Notes under the pieces: generated by a model
The model's database searches: none
Told to the model about the DNA's origin: nothing
The model's input: only the letters and a program-made list of their open reading frames with translations
Part shown: piece after piece, positions 9,425-17,633 of the stretch
Numbering within the stretch: position 1 is the first letter of the stretch
How the letters are laid out: each line of letters starts with the position of its first letter
Position numbers and translations under genes: made by a program
NCBI GenBank assembly: GCA_965223955.1
Contig: OZ245029.1
Coordinates: 62,001-126,000, forward strand
Direction: 5' to 3'
DNA length: 64,000 nucleotides
DNA from: Bin75 sp965223955
GTDB lineage: Bacteria > Nitrospirota > Nitrospiria > Nitrospirales > UBA8639

Positions 9425-9831
9425 GCCTTGCCCTCGTTCCCGGATTCGCCCCAACCATCCCCCTTGCGCCCCGACTCCTCAATGGGGAGCACGTCATCAA
9501 GAATCCGATCGATCTTTTCCGCTCGTGAGACGCTCGAGTCGAACAAGAATGCCACCTCCGGGGTATATCGCAACTCCAAGCGCCGCCCCAATTCCAACCG
9601 AACGAACCCGGACGCATTTTTGAGAATCTTTCCGACGTCTTCCTCCTCGACCTGGTTCCCCAACAAGGACACATAGACGTGGGCTTTCCGCAGATCGTCA
9701 TTCATCTCCACGGAGGTGACCGTCACGAACCGGAGCCGGGGGTCCTTGCATTTTCTGGCAAGAATGTCCGCGACCTCCATTCTGATTTGATCAGCCACCC
9801 TGACCGATCGTTTATACGCCAGCTTCGACAC
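9421..9831 (-). CDS. rbfA: Ribosome-binding factor A
   Basis: A 136-residue 30S maturation factor with a KH-like fold. The N-terminal RSVRVADQIRMEVADILARK and DPRLRFVTVTSVEM segments are typical. It helps 16S rRNA 5'-end processing. Its stop overlaps the truB start by 4 bases, implying translational coupling. A short polar C-terminal extension (IEESGRKGDGWGES) follows the conserved core. Confidence 0.96.
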   Translation of the reverse strand: MSKLAYKRSVRVADQIRMEVADILARKCKDPRLRFVTVTSVEMNDDLRKAHVYVSLLGNQVEEEDVGKILKNASGFVRLELGRRLELRYTPEVAFLFDSSVSRAEKIDRILDDVLPIEESGRKGDGWGESGNEGKA

Positions 9832-9853
9832 GACACTCGCGCTTCTTCCCGCC

Positions 9854-10135
9854 CTACAACAGTTCTATTCGAAAATTGAGCAGTTCCAACGTGGGCGTGG
9901 CCCGAATCATATTGATCGATTGATCGAGAACCCGATTCACGTGACTCGATTCATTTGCAATACAGGCAATGCCCAACACGGATCGTTGCCAGAGATCATG
10001 ATACTCAAGCTCGGCCACCGACACCCTGAACGTCCTGCTAAGACGCATTTTGAGGCTGGACAGAATTTGACGCTTCGATTTCAGCGAATGCCCTTCGGGA
10101 AAATGCAATTCTATCCGACAGACCCCAACCACCAT
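9854..10135 (-). CDS. ylxP: DUF503 (YlxP-like) protein
   Basis: A 93-residue protein of the DUF503/YlxP family, recognised from MVVGVCRIELHFPEGHSLKSKRQILSSL, SVAELEYHDLWQRSVLGIACIA and its place between infB and rbfA. The family is widespread in translation operons and is linked in the literature to ribosome assembly, but the exact role is not firmly known. The gap to rbfA is 22 bases. Confidence 0.93.
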   Translation of the reverse strand: MVVGVCRIELHFPEGHSLKSKRQILSSLKMRLSRTFRVSVAELEYHDLWQRSVLGIACIANESSHVNRVLDQSINMIRATPTLELLNFRIELL

Positions 10136-10195
10136 CGGTTTTCAGCACGGCACGCCACACCCACGACTCAGTGCGGCCACACCGTCGATAGGGAG

Positions 10196-12751
10196 TTACA
10201 ATTTGGCCGCCTCTTTATCAAAGACATACGCTTCAATCACGTCGCCGGCTTTAATATCATTGAACTTTTCAATGGCGATCCCACATTCATATCCCTGCTG
10301 CACTTCCCGGACGTCATCTTTAAAGCGCCGCAACGAACCCAGTTTCCCTTCATAGACGATGACGCTGTCCCGCAGCAAGCGAATGCCCTCACTCGCACGG
10401 GCAATATGCCCGTTCGTGACGTAACAGCCTCCAATCGCGCCGATTTTGGGAATCGTAAAGACCTGTCGAACCTCCGCGCGTCCCAACACGCGCTCCGTGA
10501 GGATAGGCTCCAGCAACCCCTCGGCGGCCGCTTTGACGTCTGCAATCGCATTATAAATAACGGTATGGAGTCGGAGCTCAACCCCCTCACGTTCGGCGAG
10601 CGCCGTCGACTTGGGGTCAGGACGAATGTGAAATCCGATCACCAGTGCCTTCGACGCAGACGCCAGCAACACGTCCGATTCGGTGATGCCCCCCACGCCC
10701 CGATGAATAATCTGCACCTTGACGGTATCAGAGGAAATTTTTGTGATGGATTCGCACAAGGCCCCGACCGACCCTTGGGCATCCGCTTTGATCAACACCG
10801 CCAATTCTTTCTTGTCCAACTCCTGGCCTTGAGCAAACAGCGCGTCCAACGTGAGCCGGCTCGGGCCGGTACCAAGCTCCGCCGTACGCAATTTTTGTTG
10901 TCGGGACTCGGCGATCTCCCGGGCCACCCGCTCATCTTTGACGACCACTAATTGATCACCTGCAGCCGGCAACCCCAACAAGCCGATCACCTCGACGGGG
11001 GTGGAGGGTCCCGCTTCACGGATTTTCTTCCCATCGTGCGACATCAGCGCTCGTACGCGACCACTGGTCGCGCCCACCACAAACGCGGCTCCGACTTTCA
11101 ACGCCCCGCTTTGGACCAAGACGGTCGCCACGGGACCACGACCACGATCCAACTTGGCCTCCAACACGACACCCTTCGTGGGTTGGGTCACGTCCGTGCG
11201 CAACTCCATGACCTCGGATTGAAGCAGCAACATCTCCAATAACGTCTCCAACCCCTGCTTTTCTTTCGCCGATACTTCCACGTAAATGGTCTGGCCGCCC
11301 CAGGCTTCAGGAGCGAGGCCCTGTTCCGACAGGCTCTGCTTGACTCGATCCGAATTGGCTCCGGGTTTATCGATCTTGTTGACGGCCACCACAATGGGGA
11401 CCTGGGCAGCCTGCGCATGATTGGCAGCTTCGAGGGTCTGCGGCATGACGCCGTCATCCGCAGCGACCACCAAGACCACGATATCGGTCGCTTGTGCCCC
11501 GCGTGCCCTCATGGCCGTGAACGCTTCGTGACCGGGGGTATCCAGAAACGTCACGCTTTTCTCCCCAACCTGAACGGAGTAGGCTCCGATATGTTGCGTG
11601 ATTCCCCCCGCTTCCTGTTGCGTCACCTTGGTCTGGCGAATCGCATCGAGCAAAGACGTTTTCCCATGATCCACGTGCCCCATAATGGTGACCACCGGAG
11701 CCCGCGGCACGAATTGTGACTCGGTCCTCGGTTCAAGCATTTCTTCTAACAGCGCGTCACCCTCTTTCTCCGTCTGGATCTCAACCTGAATTCCGAGCCC
11801 TTCGGCAATCAGCATACCGGCATCCAGATTCATGGGTTGATTCAGCGTGAGACCGACTCCCACTTCCATTAACTTACGAATCACGTCCGTCGCCCGGAGC
11901 CCCAGGTGTTCCGCAAAGTCCTTCACCGTAATACCCGATGACAACTTGACGGTCTTTTTTCTGGGCTTCGTGACTTCGGTAGACGTGGAAGAAGGGACAT
12001 GTCGAGACCGTTCGTCCCGTCTCAAGGTGGGAAGGGGACGAAGATCCTGCCATCGAGCCGCATCTTCATAGATTGCGGCAAAGAGGTCTGCATCACGAGG
12101 TTTTCCGGCTTTCCGATTTTTTTTCGATTTCTCCTCTTCCTTGCCTTTTTCGGGCCCATCAACCGTTTTTTCTTTTTCAGCCTGAGTCGTGACCGGCTCC
12201 CCGGCCGCAACGGGCGAGGCTTTTTCTTCGATTGACGGTACGGCGTCAGCGCTCGTCGATTCGGAAGCCAAGGCCTGAGTCATGGCCGCGACTTCGGGTG
12301 GCTCGTCGTCCACGCCCCCCGGTTCCGGGGGTTCGCTCTTGTGGACCACGGGGCTGATGCCGTCTCCCGGAGGCTCTTCTTTCGTCAAGGTCTCGACTTC
12401 AGAAGGAGGGTCAACGTCTTCTTTTCGTCGTTTGATTAAAATGTGTTTTTTCTCAGGTTTCCGAACCTCCTCTTCCGCAGCCTTTTCCTTCGCGAGAGCC
12501 TGGCCGCGTCCCTTTGCGGGCGAGGCGGAGGGTTTCTTCGCGGTTTTGCCGGGTTTGAACGAACCGGTTGCCTTCTTCGGCGGCGACGTCTGCAGATCCG
12601 CCTTTCCCGAAAGAGCTTTCAAGGCTTTCTGCTCGTCCTCCTCGCTCAAGGCATTGCTATGGGAGGAAACCGCAATGCCAAGTCCGCCCAATTCGGCAAT
12701 AAGGACTCGACTTTCCTTGCCCAGCTTCTTGGCTAATTCATACACTCTCAT
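10196..12751 (-). CDS. infB: Translation initiation factor IF-2
   Basis: An 851-residue GTPase that brings fMet-tRNA to the 30S P site. Order: an IF2-N domain (residues 1-47), a long charged linker rich in Lys, Glu and Pro (about 50-255), a second IF2-N domain (SGITVKDFAEHLGLRA), then the G domain with G1 GHVDHGKTSLL, G3 DTPGHEAF and G4 NKIDKP, and domains II-IV. The 16-base-or-less gap to nusA marks one operon. Size is usual for long-linker IF-2. Confidence 0.98.
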   Translation of the reverse strand: MRVYELAKKLGKESRVLIAELGGLGIAVSSHSNALSEEDEQKALKALSGKADLQTSPPKKATGSFKPGKTAKKPSASPAKGRGQALAKEKAAEEEVRKPEKKHILIKRRKEDVDPPSEVETLTKEEPPGDGISPVVHKSEPPEPGGVDDEPPEVAAMTQALASESTSADAVPSIEEKASPVAAGEPVTTQAEKEKTVDGPEKGKEEEKSKKNRKAGKPRDADLFAAIYEDAARWQDLRPLPTLRRDERSRHVPSSTSTEVTKPRKKTVKLSSGITVKDFAEHLGLRATDVIRKLMEVGVGLTLNQPMNLDAGMLIAEGLGIQVEIQTEKEGDALLEEMLEPRTESQFVPRAPVVTIMGHVDHGKTSLLDAIRQTKVTQQEAGGITQHIGAYSVQVGEKSVTFLDTPGHEAFTAMRARGAQATDIVVLVVAADDGVMPQTLEAANHAQAAQVPIVVAVNKIDKPGANSDRVKQSLSEQGLAPEAWGGQTIYVEVSAKEKQGLETLLEMLLLQSEVMELRTDVTQPTKGVVLEAKLDRGRGPVATVLVQSGALKVGAAFVVGATSGRVRALMSHDGKKIREAGPSTPVEVIGLLGLPAAGDQLVVVKDERVAREIAESRQQKLRTAELGTGPSRLTLDALFAQGQELDKKELAVLIKADAQGSVGALCESITKISSDTVKVQIIHRGVGGITESDVLLASASKALVIGFHIRPDPKSTALAEREGVELRLHTVIYNAIADVKAAAEGLLEPILTERVLGRAEVRQVFTIPKIGAIGGCYVTNGHIARASEGIRLLRDSVIVYEGKLGSLRRFKDDVREVQQGYECGIAIEKFNDIKAGDVIEAYVFDKEAAKL

Positions 12752-12766
12752 CGTGATTCACAAGAT

Positions 12767-13996
12767 TTACGAGGAAGCCTCCCGTGATTCAACCGTCTCT
12801 TCGGATGTGACCTCAAGCTCTTCACCTGTCTCCCCTTCACTCGTCTCCCCTTCACTCGCAGGTTCCGGCGGCTGTCTCTCCGTTCCGGCCTCCTGTTCAA
12901 GTTGCGCGGCGGTTTCCTCAGCCAAGGCGGCTTTTATTTCCCGTTCCCGGTCGAGTTTTTCTTTTTCATACTCGCTCACGCTGATGATATCAATTTTCCA
13001 CCCGGTCAATTTGGCGGCGAGTCGCACGTTTTGCCCGTTTTTCCCAATGGCCAACGACAATTGCGAGTCTGCCACCACCACCAGGGCCGCCTTTTTCTCC
13101 TCGTCGATGCCCACTTTCTCAATGGAAGCCGGATTCAATGCTTCGCCGATAAACACGCGCGGGTCCGTGGTCCACGGGATGATGTCGATCTTTTCCCCCT
13201 TGAGTTCCCGTACAATGGCCTGCACACGGGATCCCTTAATCCCCACGCAGGCTCCAACCGGATCAACGGCTTTATCCTTGGAGAACACCGCGATCTTGGT
13301 CCGATCCCCCGGTTCGCGCACCACCGCTTTAATCTCCAGAATTTTTTCCGTGACCTCCGGCACCTCTAATTGAAAGAGCTTAACCACGAACTGCGGATGC
13401 GCTCGGGACAGGATCACCTGAACGTCTTTTGGGGTCCGGCGCACTTCCAACAACAAGGCCCGAACCCGATCGCCTCGCCGGTGAACCTCACGGGGAATTT
13501 GCTCATGAATGGGCAACACGGCTTCGGTCTTTCCAATTTCCACCAGGTAGTTCCGGCGCTCTTGCCCGAGGATGATTCCGTGCATCAAGTCGCCCTCTCG
13601 CTTCGAATATTCCCGCTCGACCGCCTCCCACGTGGCTTCCCGGACCTTTTGACAAATCACCTGTTTCGCGGCCTGCGCCGCGATCCTCCCGAATTCCTCG
13701 ACGTCGATGAGCGAGCCGATTTCATCGCCCAATTCGGCCTCTCCATCAATCGCCCGCGCCTCATCCAAGGAAATTTCAGCATTGGCATCGGTAATCTGCT
13801 CAGCAATGGTCTTCAAGGACACGATTGAAATGTCGCCCGTCTCAGGGTCGATCTGGACCTGAATATTTTCGTTGTTTCCATACCGTTTCTTCGCCGCGGT
13901 CAGCAGCGCAGACTCCACGGCCGCCAGCACCCGATATTTATCAATGCCTTTTTCACGTCCCACTTGCTCAATGACTGCCATCAGTTCACGCTTCAT
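12767..13996 (-). CDS. nusA: Transcription termination/antitermination protein NusA
   Basis: A 409-residue NusA. N-terminal RNA-polymerase-binding domain, S1 domain, then two KH modules (GACVGIKGSRVQAIVREL and AIGKNGQNVRLAAKL). The C-terminal acidic repeats of E. coli NusA are absent; instead there is a Glu/Ser/Thr-rich tail containing a duplicated SEGETG-like unit. It controls pausing, termination and antitermination. Location between rimP and infB is the conserved one. Confidence 0.97.
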   Translation of the reverse strand: MKRELMAVIEQVGREKGIDKYRVLAAVESALLTAAKKRYGNNENIQVQIDPETGDISIVSLKTIAEQITDANAEISLDEARAIDGEAELGDEIGSLIDVEEFGRIAAQAAKQVICQKVREATWEAVEREYSKREGDLMHGIILGQERRNYLVEIGKTEAVLPIHEQIPREVHRRGDRVRALLLEVRRTPKDVQVILSRAHPQFVVKLFQLEVPEVTEKILEIKAVVREPGDRTKIAVFSKDKAVDPVGACVGIKGSRVQAIVRELKGEKIDIIPWTTDPRVFIGEALNPASIEKVGIDEEKKAALVVVADSQLSLAIGKNGQNVRLAAKLTGWKIDIISVSEYEKEKLDREREIKAALAEETAAQLEQEAGTERQPPEPASEGETSEGETGEELEVTSEETVESREASS

Positions 13997-14066
13997 AGCC
14001 GCCCCTCTTCTTGCAGACCCGCCATCGGCTTGTACCCGACCACGTCACCATCCTTCGATCCCTCCG

Positions 14067-14540
14067 TTACCATTCAATTTCGCGTTTGGCTTGGGCGATG
14101 GTATCCCACTCAAGGGCCACCCGTCGATGCGTTCGTGATTTTCGAACCGGCACCTGCAGGGTAATACCCCGGTCATCAACCTCAGCCAACTGACCGACAA
14201 CCGTTCCCTTCCCCTGAATGGGGTCATGGACTTTGACTCGAATGTTCAGCCCAACCGCCTGGTCATAGTCCTTTCGCTGTTTCAAAGGACGATCAAGCCC
14301 CGGGGAAGACACCTCAAGACGATACGCATGGGAGACAGGATCAGTCACGTCAAGCGCTCGTCCGAGCGAATGGTGAAACTGTTCACAATCCTGAATCCCG
14401 ACGCCGCCCTCTTTCTCCACGATCACCCGAACGATTGTTTTGGCCCCCTTCCCGTGACACTCGACTTCGACAATTTCAAGGCGGAGGGCCTTGGCAATCG
14501 ACTCGGCGATGCGATGGACTTGGCTCTCCAGCCCGTTCAT
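14067..14540 (-). CDS. rimP: Ribosome maturation factor RimP
   Basis: A 157-residue RimP, which helps 30S assembly. Signature parts are VEVECHGKGAKTIVRVIVEKEGGV and SHAYRLEVSSPGLDRPL. The longest frame begins at 14612, but that start lies inside an intrinsic terminator hairpin; the ATG at 14540 (MNGLESQVHRI) fits the family length and is used here. First gene of the rimP-nusA-infB-ylxP-rbfA-truB operon. Confidence 0.95.
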   Translation of the reverse strand: MNGLESQVHRIAESIAKALRLEIVEVECHGKGAKTIVRVIVEKEGGVGIQDCEQFHHSLGRALDVTDPVSHAYRLEVSSPGLDRPLKQRKDYDQAVGLNIRVKVHDPIQGKGTVVGQLAEVDDRGITLQVPVRKSRTHRRVALEWDTIAQAKREIEW

Positions 14541-14588
14541 ATCCGCAATTCCACGCCCCTGGAATGATCTCTCGTGAAACGGCAACGC

Positions 14589-14615
14589 AAAAAAAAGTGG
14601 GCAGAAGCCCACTTT
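14589..14615 (-). terminator. Intrinsic terminator downstream of tRNA-Lys
   Basis: On the minus strand AAAGTGGGC, loop TTCT and GCCCACTTT form a 9-bp stem followed by a run of eight T. It separates the tRNA/purA transcripts from the rimP operon and argues against the long rimP start. Confidence 0.88.
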
Positions 14616-14790
14616 ACTGTCAAGACTCTATCATTTCTCCATTTCCAAAGGCAAGCCACCGCCTTTTCCGCCTCGGACAAGTGCTTTCCTTGGGCCTACG
14701 CTTGTCCGACTCCTGAAGGGCATGAAAATATTTTGTTGTATCCGCTGATCTCCCAGGACATGAGGCAGAGGCTCGTCACTTCTTGATAAG
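14616..14790 (-). other. Intergenic stretch between tRNA-Lys and its terminator
   Basis: No credible gene is seen in these 175 bases. Together with the tRNA and terminator they make the 407-base gap between rimP and purA. The rimP operon promoter must lie here or close by, but I found no convincing pair of hexamers. Confidence 0.5.
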
Positions 14791-14866
14791 TGGTGAGCCG
14801 CCTCGGGCTCGAACCGAGGGCCCTCGCCTTAAAAGGGCGATGCTCTGCCAACTGAGCTAGCGGCTC
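14791..14866 (-). tRNA. tRNA-Lys (anticodon TTT)
   Basis: A 76-base cloverleaf: acceptor GAGCCGC pairs with GCGGCTC, D arm GCTC/GAGC, anticodon stem TCGCC/GGCGA with loop CTTTTAA (anticodon TTT), T arm CTCGG/CCGAG with loop TTCGAGC, discriminator A, and an encoded CCA end. It has its own promoter 5' and terminator 3'. Confidence 0.97.
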
Positions 14867-14877
14867 ACCTGAACCGG

Positions 14878-14906
14878 ATGCTAGCAACCACTCCAATGGT
14901 TGTCAA
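14878..14906 (-). promoter_or_regulatory. Sigma-70-type promoter of tRNA-Lys
   Basis: Minus-strand TTGACA (14901-14906), 17-base spacer, TAGCAT (14878-14883). The predicted start is about 5 bases before the mature tRNA 5' end, a good fit. Confidence 0.75.
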
Positions 14907-14947
14907 ACGGTGGGTTCTCTACGGGATCAACCGTGGTTCAATACTGG

Positions 14948-16276
14948 TCAGGCACTGACTTTGGAAAGTTTGACTCGAGGGCGCGTCTGCGTCATGGGGT
15001 TTTTCAGCATGATCGTATGTTCTCGATGAGAACCCGTCGAGACGATATCGATCGGGCACGACGTCAGGTCTTCAATGCGCCGCAAATATCGCTTGGCTTC
15101 GGCCGGCAAGGCTTTATAGGACGTTGCCCCGGTGGTGGTCCCCGTCCACCCGGGGAGCACTTCATACACGGGGTCACACTGCGTGAGGACACGCAGGTCG
15201 GCGGGCATCTCGCGATACAGTTTTCCCTGATGCCGATACCCGACCGCAATCTTGAGTTCCGGCGTCCCATCCAGCACGTCCAGTTTCGTCACCGCCAAGG
15301 AAGTGCAACCGTTCACCCGGACCGCGTAGCGTAAAATCATCGCATCCAACCAGCCACACCGACGTGCCCTGCCCGTGGTCGCGCCGAATTCCTGCCCACG
15401 CTCCTGCAACCCACTGCCGACGTCATCGGATAATTCCGTGGGAAACGGCCCGCTTCCCACGCGCGTGGTATAGGCTTTGGTGACACCCAAGACCGCGTCG
15501 ATTCTCGTCGGTCCCACGCCACCCCCGGTACAGGCGCCACCCGCACATGCATTGGACGACGTCACAAAGGGATACGTCCCAAGATCCACGTCAAGGTGCG
15601 TCCCCTGGGCCCCTTCAAAGAGCACGCGACGCCCACTTTCCACGGCCTTGTGAATGAGTAAAGAATCATCGGTCATATAAGGCGACAGGCGTTGGGCATA
15701 GGCCAGGTATTCTTCACAAATGCGATCGGCATGAAACCCTCGCACGCCGTAGACGTGCCGAAGAAAACTGTTGATTTCAACCAGATTACTTTCCACTTTT
15801 TCCCGAAATCCTTCAGGGTCAAGCAGGTCTCCCATCCGAATCCCGATACGCGCCATTTTGTCCACGTAGGCCGGGCCGATCCCCTTGCCGGTTGTCCCGA
15901 TCCGACGAGCCCCCTTCGCTTTTTCCGCGGCTTTGTCGATGGCTTTATGATACGGCATGATCAGATGCGCGCGCTGACTGATGGAAAAATTCCGCCCCAC
16001 CTTAATACCCTGGGCAGCCAATTGGTCCAGCTCTCCGATCAAAGCCCCCGGGTCGATGACCACTCCGTTTCCCAACACACACTGTTTCCCCCGGGATAGG
16101 ATCCCGGACGGAATCAAGTGAAAAACGAACGTGCCTTTTTTTGTGACGACCGTATGCCCGGCATTGGAGCCACCCTGGAATCGCACGATGATATCCGCCT
16201 CTTGGGCCAGAATATCCACGATTTTCCCCTTGCCTTCATCCCCCCATTGGGACCCGATGACCACCAAATTTCCCAT
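14948..16276 (-). CDS. purA: Adenylosuccinate synthetase
   Basis: A 442-residue enzyme that condenses IMP and aspartate with GTP to adenylosuccinate, first step of AMP synthesis. N-terminal GSQWGDEGKGKIVD is the family P-loop signature; RIGTTGKGIGPAYVDK, FEGAQGTHLDVDLGTYPFVTSSN and the C-terminal GTTTGATSYKALPAEAKRY also fit. The longest frame starts at 16420 inside the promoter and IS end; the ATG at 16276 is the family start. Its promoter and a hairpin-bearing leader are upstream. The gene is single, not in an operon with other purine genes here. Confidence 0.98.
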   Translation of the reverse strand: MGNLVVIGSQWGDEGKGKIVDILAQEADIIVRFQGGSNAGHTVVTKKGTFVFHLIPSGILSRGKQCVLGNGVVIDPGALIGELDQLAAQGIKVGRNFSISQRAHLIMPYHKAIDKAAEKAKGARRIGTTGKGIGPAYVDKMARIGIRMGDLLDPEGFREKVESNLVEINSFLRHVYGVRGFHADRICEEYLAYAQRLSPYMTDDSLLIHKAVESGRRVLFEGAQGTHLDVDLGTYPFVTSSNACAGGACTGGGVGPTRIDAVLGVTKAYTTRVGSGPFPTELSDDVGSGLQERGQEFGATTGRARRCGWLDAMILRYAVRVNGCTSLAVTKLDVLDGTPELKIAVGYRHQGKLYREMPADLRVLTQCDPVYEVLPGWTGTTTGATSYKALPAEAKRYLRRIEDLTSCPIDIVSTGSHREHTIMLKNPMTQTRPRVKLSKVSA

Positions 16277-16305
16277 GTACACAGCCTTTTTCGGAAAATA
16301 GTCAC

Positions 16306-16353
16306 AAAAAAAGGGCCCGGCCAACTTGACGCCGGAGCCCAATGCCAGAGCCC
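16306..16353 (-). promoter_or_regulatory. Terminator-like hairpin in the purA leader (candidate attenuator)
   Basis: On the minus strand GGGCTCCGGC (16331-16340) pairs with GCCGGGCCC (16313-16321) around a 9-base loop and is followed by seven T (16306-16312). A near copy of the 5' arm, GGGCTCTGGC (16344-16353), lies just upstream and could compete for the same 3' arm. All of it lies between the predicted start of transcription (about 16355) and the purA ATG, so a terminator is inside the 5' leader. Confidence 0.65.
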
Positions 16354-16361
16354 ACAGAATG

Positions 16362-16390
16362 ATCCTAGGCTCCCCCTCATTATTTGTCAA
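16362..16390 (-). promoter_or_regulatory. Sigma-70-type promoter of purA
   Basis: Minus-strand TTGACA (16385-16390), 17-base spacer, TAGGAT (16362-16367). The -35 box directly adjoins the 5-base target duplication of the insertion sequence; the stop codon of the transposase lies inside it. Confidence 0.68.
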
Positions 16391-17433
16391 TAGCATGTAT
16401 GGGTCCACCACATTTGGCACTCGGGTTGATGGTGAAGGAGGAATTGTACCGGAGATTGGCGGCCAAGGCTATGGTGGGGTAAGACGGTGTTATACGCGAT
16501 CAACCAGTCGGCCAATTGTTGGTTGAACAGGGCCACGTCGTCGAACAGCAAGTCCTCATGATAGTCCACGAACTGTTCCTGAATGGTCCGGTTGAACCGT
16601 TCTACATGGGCATTCATTTTCGGGGAACGGGGATAGGTCCACCAGTGCGTGATGCCGCGCGCCTCCAACCGCTGCTGGAAGTGGCCCAGGAATTCCGAGC
16701 CGTTGTCGGAGAGCACGACCCGCGGGGGGCGTGGCAGCACCTGGCACAAGGCCTCCAGCGCGCGGGTCGCCTGGCGGCTGGACGCGGGGGGCGTGGCCAC
16801 GGCGACCGCGAAGCGCGAGTGGGGATCGAGAAAGGGGAACAAGTAGCGGCGGAGGCCCGCCTGGAGCCGGACGACGGTATCACAGGCGAACACCTCGAGG
16901 GGCGGGGCGGAGTGGCCGCGGGGTTTCCGCGCTTTGCGCGGCCGCACGACGGGTTTAGGCTGGCCCCGCGCCGTCAAGCGGACGGGGGCGTGCCGCATCT
17001 TGTCGGGCGCACGGGCGATCAGGCGCCCAATGGTGGAGACACTGGGCAGGGCGAGGCCGTGGGCCTCACACCACGGGGCCAGCAGGACGTGGAGTTTGGC
17101 CTTCCCGAGGTTAGGGAAGGTGGTGCGCAGACGCCGGATCTCCTGGTTCAGTGCGGGCGGGCTGTGGGGCTGGCGCCGTCGGTGGGGGGCACGGGAGCGG
17201 GCGGCCAAGGCGGCGGGCTGACCGCCGGCCTGGGTTAACGTGTGTTTCCAGCGCGCGAGCGTCCGGCGGCTGACCGCATAGGCATCCTGGGTCGCCGCCG
17301 GGCCATGGGTGGCCCAGAACGTCAGAATCTTGAGTCGGTGGTGAGCTTCGTTGGGTATCATGTCCCAACGATAGCCCAGATTGGCTACTCGATAGAACCC
17401 CCGGATCCGGTAGCCGAGATGGTGGATGTGCAT
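16387..17433 (-). CDS. IS481-type DDE transposase
   Basis: A 348-residue transposase: N-terminal helix-turn-helix (around residues 30-65, AATQDAYAVSRRTLARWK), a basic linker rich in Arg, Pro and His (75-175), then an integrase core with catalytic residues D185 (ACDTV), D243 (LSDNGSEF) and E278 (NAHVERFNRT); D243 and E278 are 35 apart. Two starts are possible; 17433 is chosen because AGGAGG lies 7 bases upstream (17441-17446), whereas the 17463 start is inside the terminal repeat. The last two codons and the TGA stop lie in host DNA beyond the element end, so the C-terminus was set by the insertion site. Confidence 0.93.
   Translation of the reverse strand: MHIHHLGYRIRGFYRVANLGYRWDMIPNEAHHRLKILTFWATHGPAATQDAYAVSRRTLARWKHTLTQAGGQPAALAARSRAPHRRRQPHSPPALNQEIRRLRTTFPNLGKAKLHVLLAPWCEAHGLALPSVSTIGRLIARAPDKMRHAPVRLTARGQPKPVVRPRKARKPRGHSAPPLEVFACDTVVRLQAGLRRYLFPFLDPHSRFAVAVATPPASSRQATRALEALCQVLPRPPRVVLSDNGSEFLGHFQQRLEARGITHWWTYPRSPKMNAHVERFNRTIQEQFVDYHEDLLFDDVALFNQQLADWLIAYNTVLPHHSLGRQSPVQFLLHHQPECQMWWTHTCY
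16391..16395. repeat. Target-site duplication, left copy (TAGCA)
   Basis: TAGCA directly abuts the left terminal inverted repeat; the same five bases abut the right end at 17483-17487. Confidence 0.85.
16396..16422 (+). repeat. Left terminal inverted repeat of the IS
   Basis: Begins TGTATGGGT and ends TGGCACTC; pairs imperfectly with 17455-17482. Confidence 0.82.
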
Positions 17434-17440
17434 GGTGACT

Positions 17441-17446
17441 CCTCCT
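17441..17446 (-). promoter_or_regulatory. Ribosome binding site of the transposase
   Basis: AGGAGG on the minus strand, 7 bases before the ATG at 17433; it decides the start codon. Confidence 0.8.
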
Positions 17447-17454
17447 GGGTCAAG

Positions 17455-17482
17455 GAGTGCCATATGTTTCTGAACCTATACA
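17455..17482 (-). repeat. Right terminal inverted repeat of the IS
   Basis: On the minus strand begins TGTATAGGT and ends TGGCACTC, matching the left end with a few differences and one extra base. Confidence 0.82.
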
Positions 17483-17487
17483 TAGCA
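17483..17487. repeat. Target-site duplication, right copy (TAGCA)
   Basis: Same five bases as at 16391-16395. Confidence 0.85.
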
Positions 17488-17504
17488 CGTAGGGAGGACG
17501 TTGC

Positions 17505-17521
17505 AAAAAGCCGTCAACGGC
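17505..17521 (-). terminator. Weak terminator-like hairpin after panB
   Basis: Minus-strand GCCG-TTGA-CGGC followed by five T. The stem is only four base pairs, so efficiency is doubtful. The rest of the 146 bases between panB and the IS shows no gene. Confidence 0.35.
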
Positions 17522-17633
17522 GTACTCGGGCCGTGGCCGCTTGCGGGCGCACAACCTCTTCGCACCATTCGCGCTCACGTACTTTCTTCGGCGAGAGTCA
17601 AGACTGGCCGTGTCCGTCAGACCGAAGACCGTT

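Larger units (their letters stand above)
16396..17482 (-). mobile_element. Complete IS481-type insertion sequence
   Basis: A 1087-base element bounded by imperfect inverted repeats (16396-16422 and 17455-17482; both read inward TGTAT, then ACAT, then TGGCACTC) and flanked by 5-bp direct repeats TAGCA. It carries one DDE transposase with an intact frame, so it may be active or recent. It is more GC-rich inside than its flanks. The IS481 label comes from the TGT ends and the transposase type; the exact IS name cannot be given from sequence reading. Confidence 0.9.

Noticed and set aside
14696..14896. Minus-strand frame encoding PLAQLAEHRPFKARALGSSPR
   Set aside because: It is the translated tRNA-Lys gene; this peptide is a well-known false ORF product at tRNA loci.
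16276..16360. Known purine riboswitch in the purA leader
   Set aside because: The leader is too short and has no conserved three-way-junction core; only a terminator-like hairpin is supported.
16516..17238. 240-residue plus-strand frame opposite the transposase
   Set aside because: Antisense shadow rich in Gly/Arg; the minus-strand frame has the full DDE triad and ribosome site.
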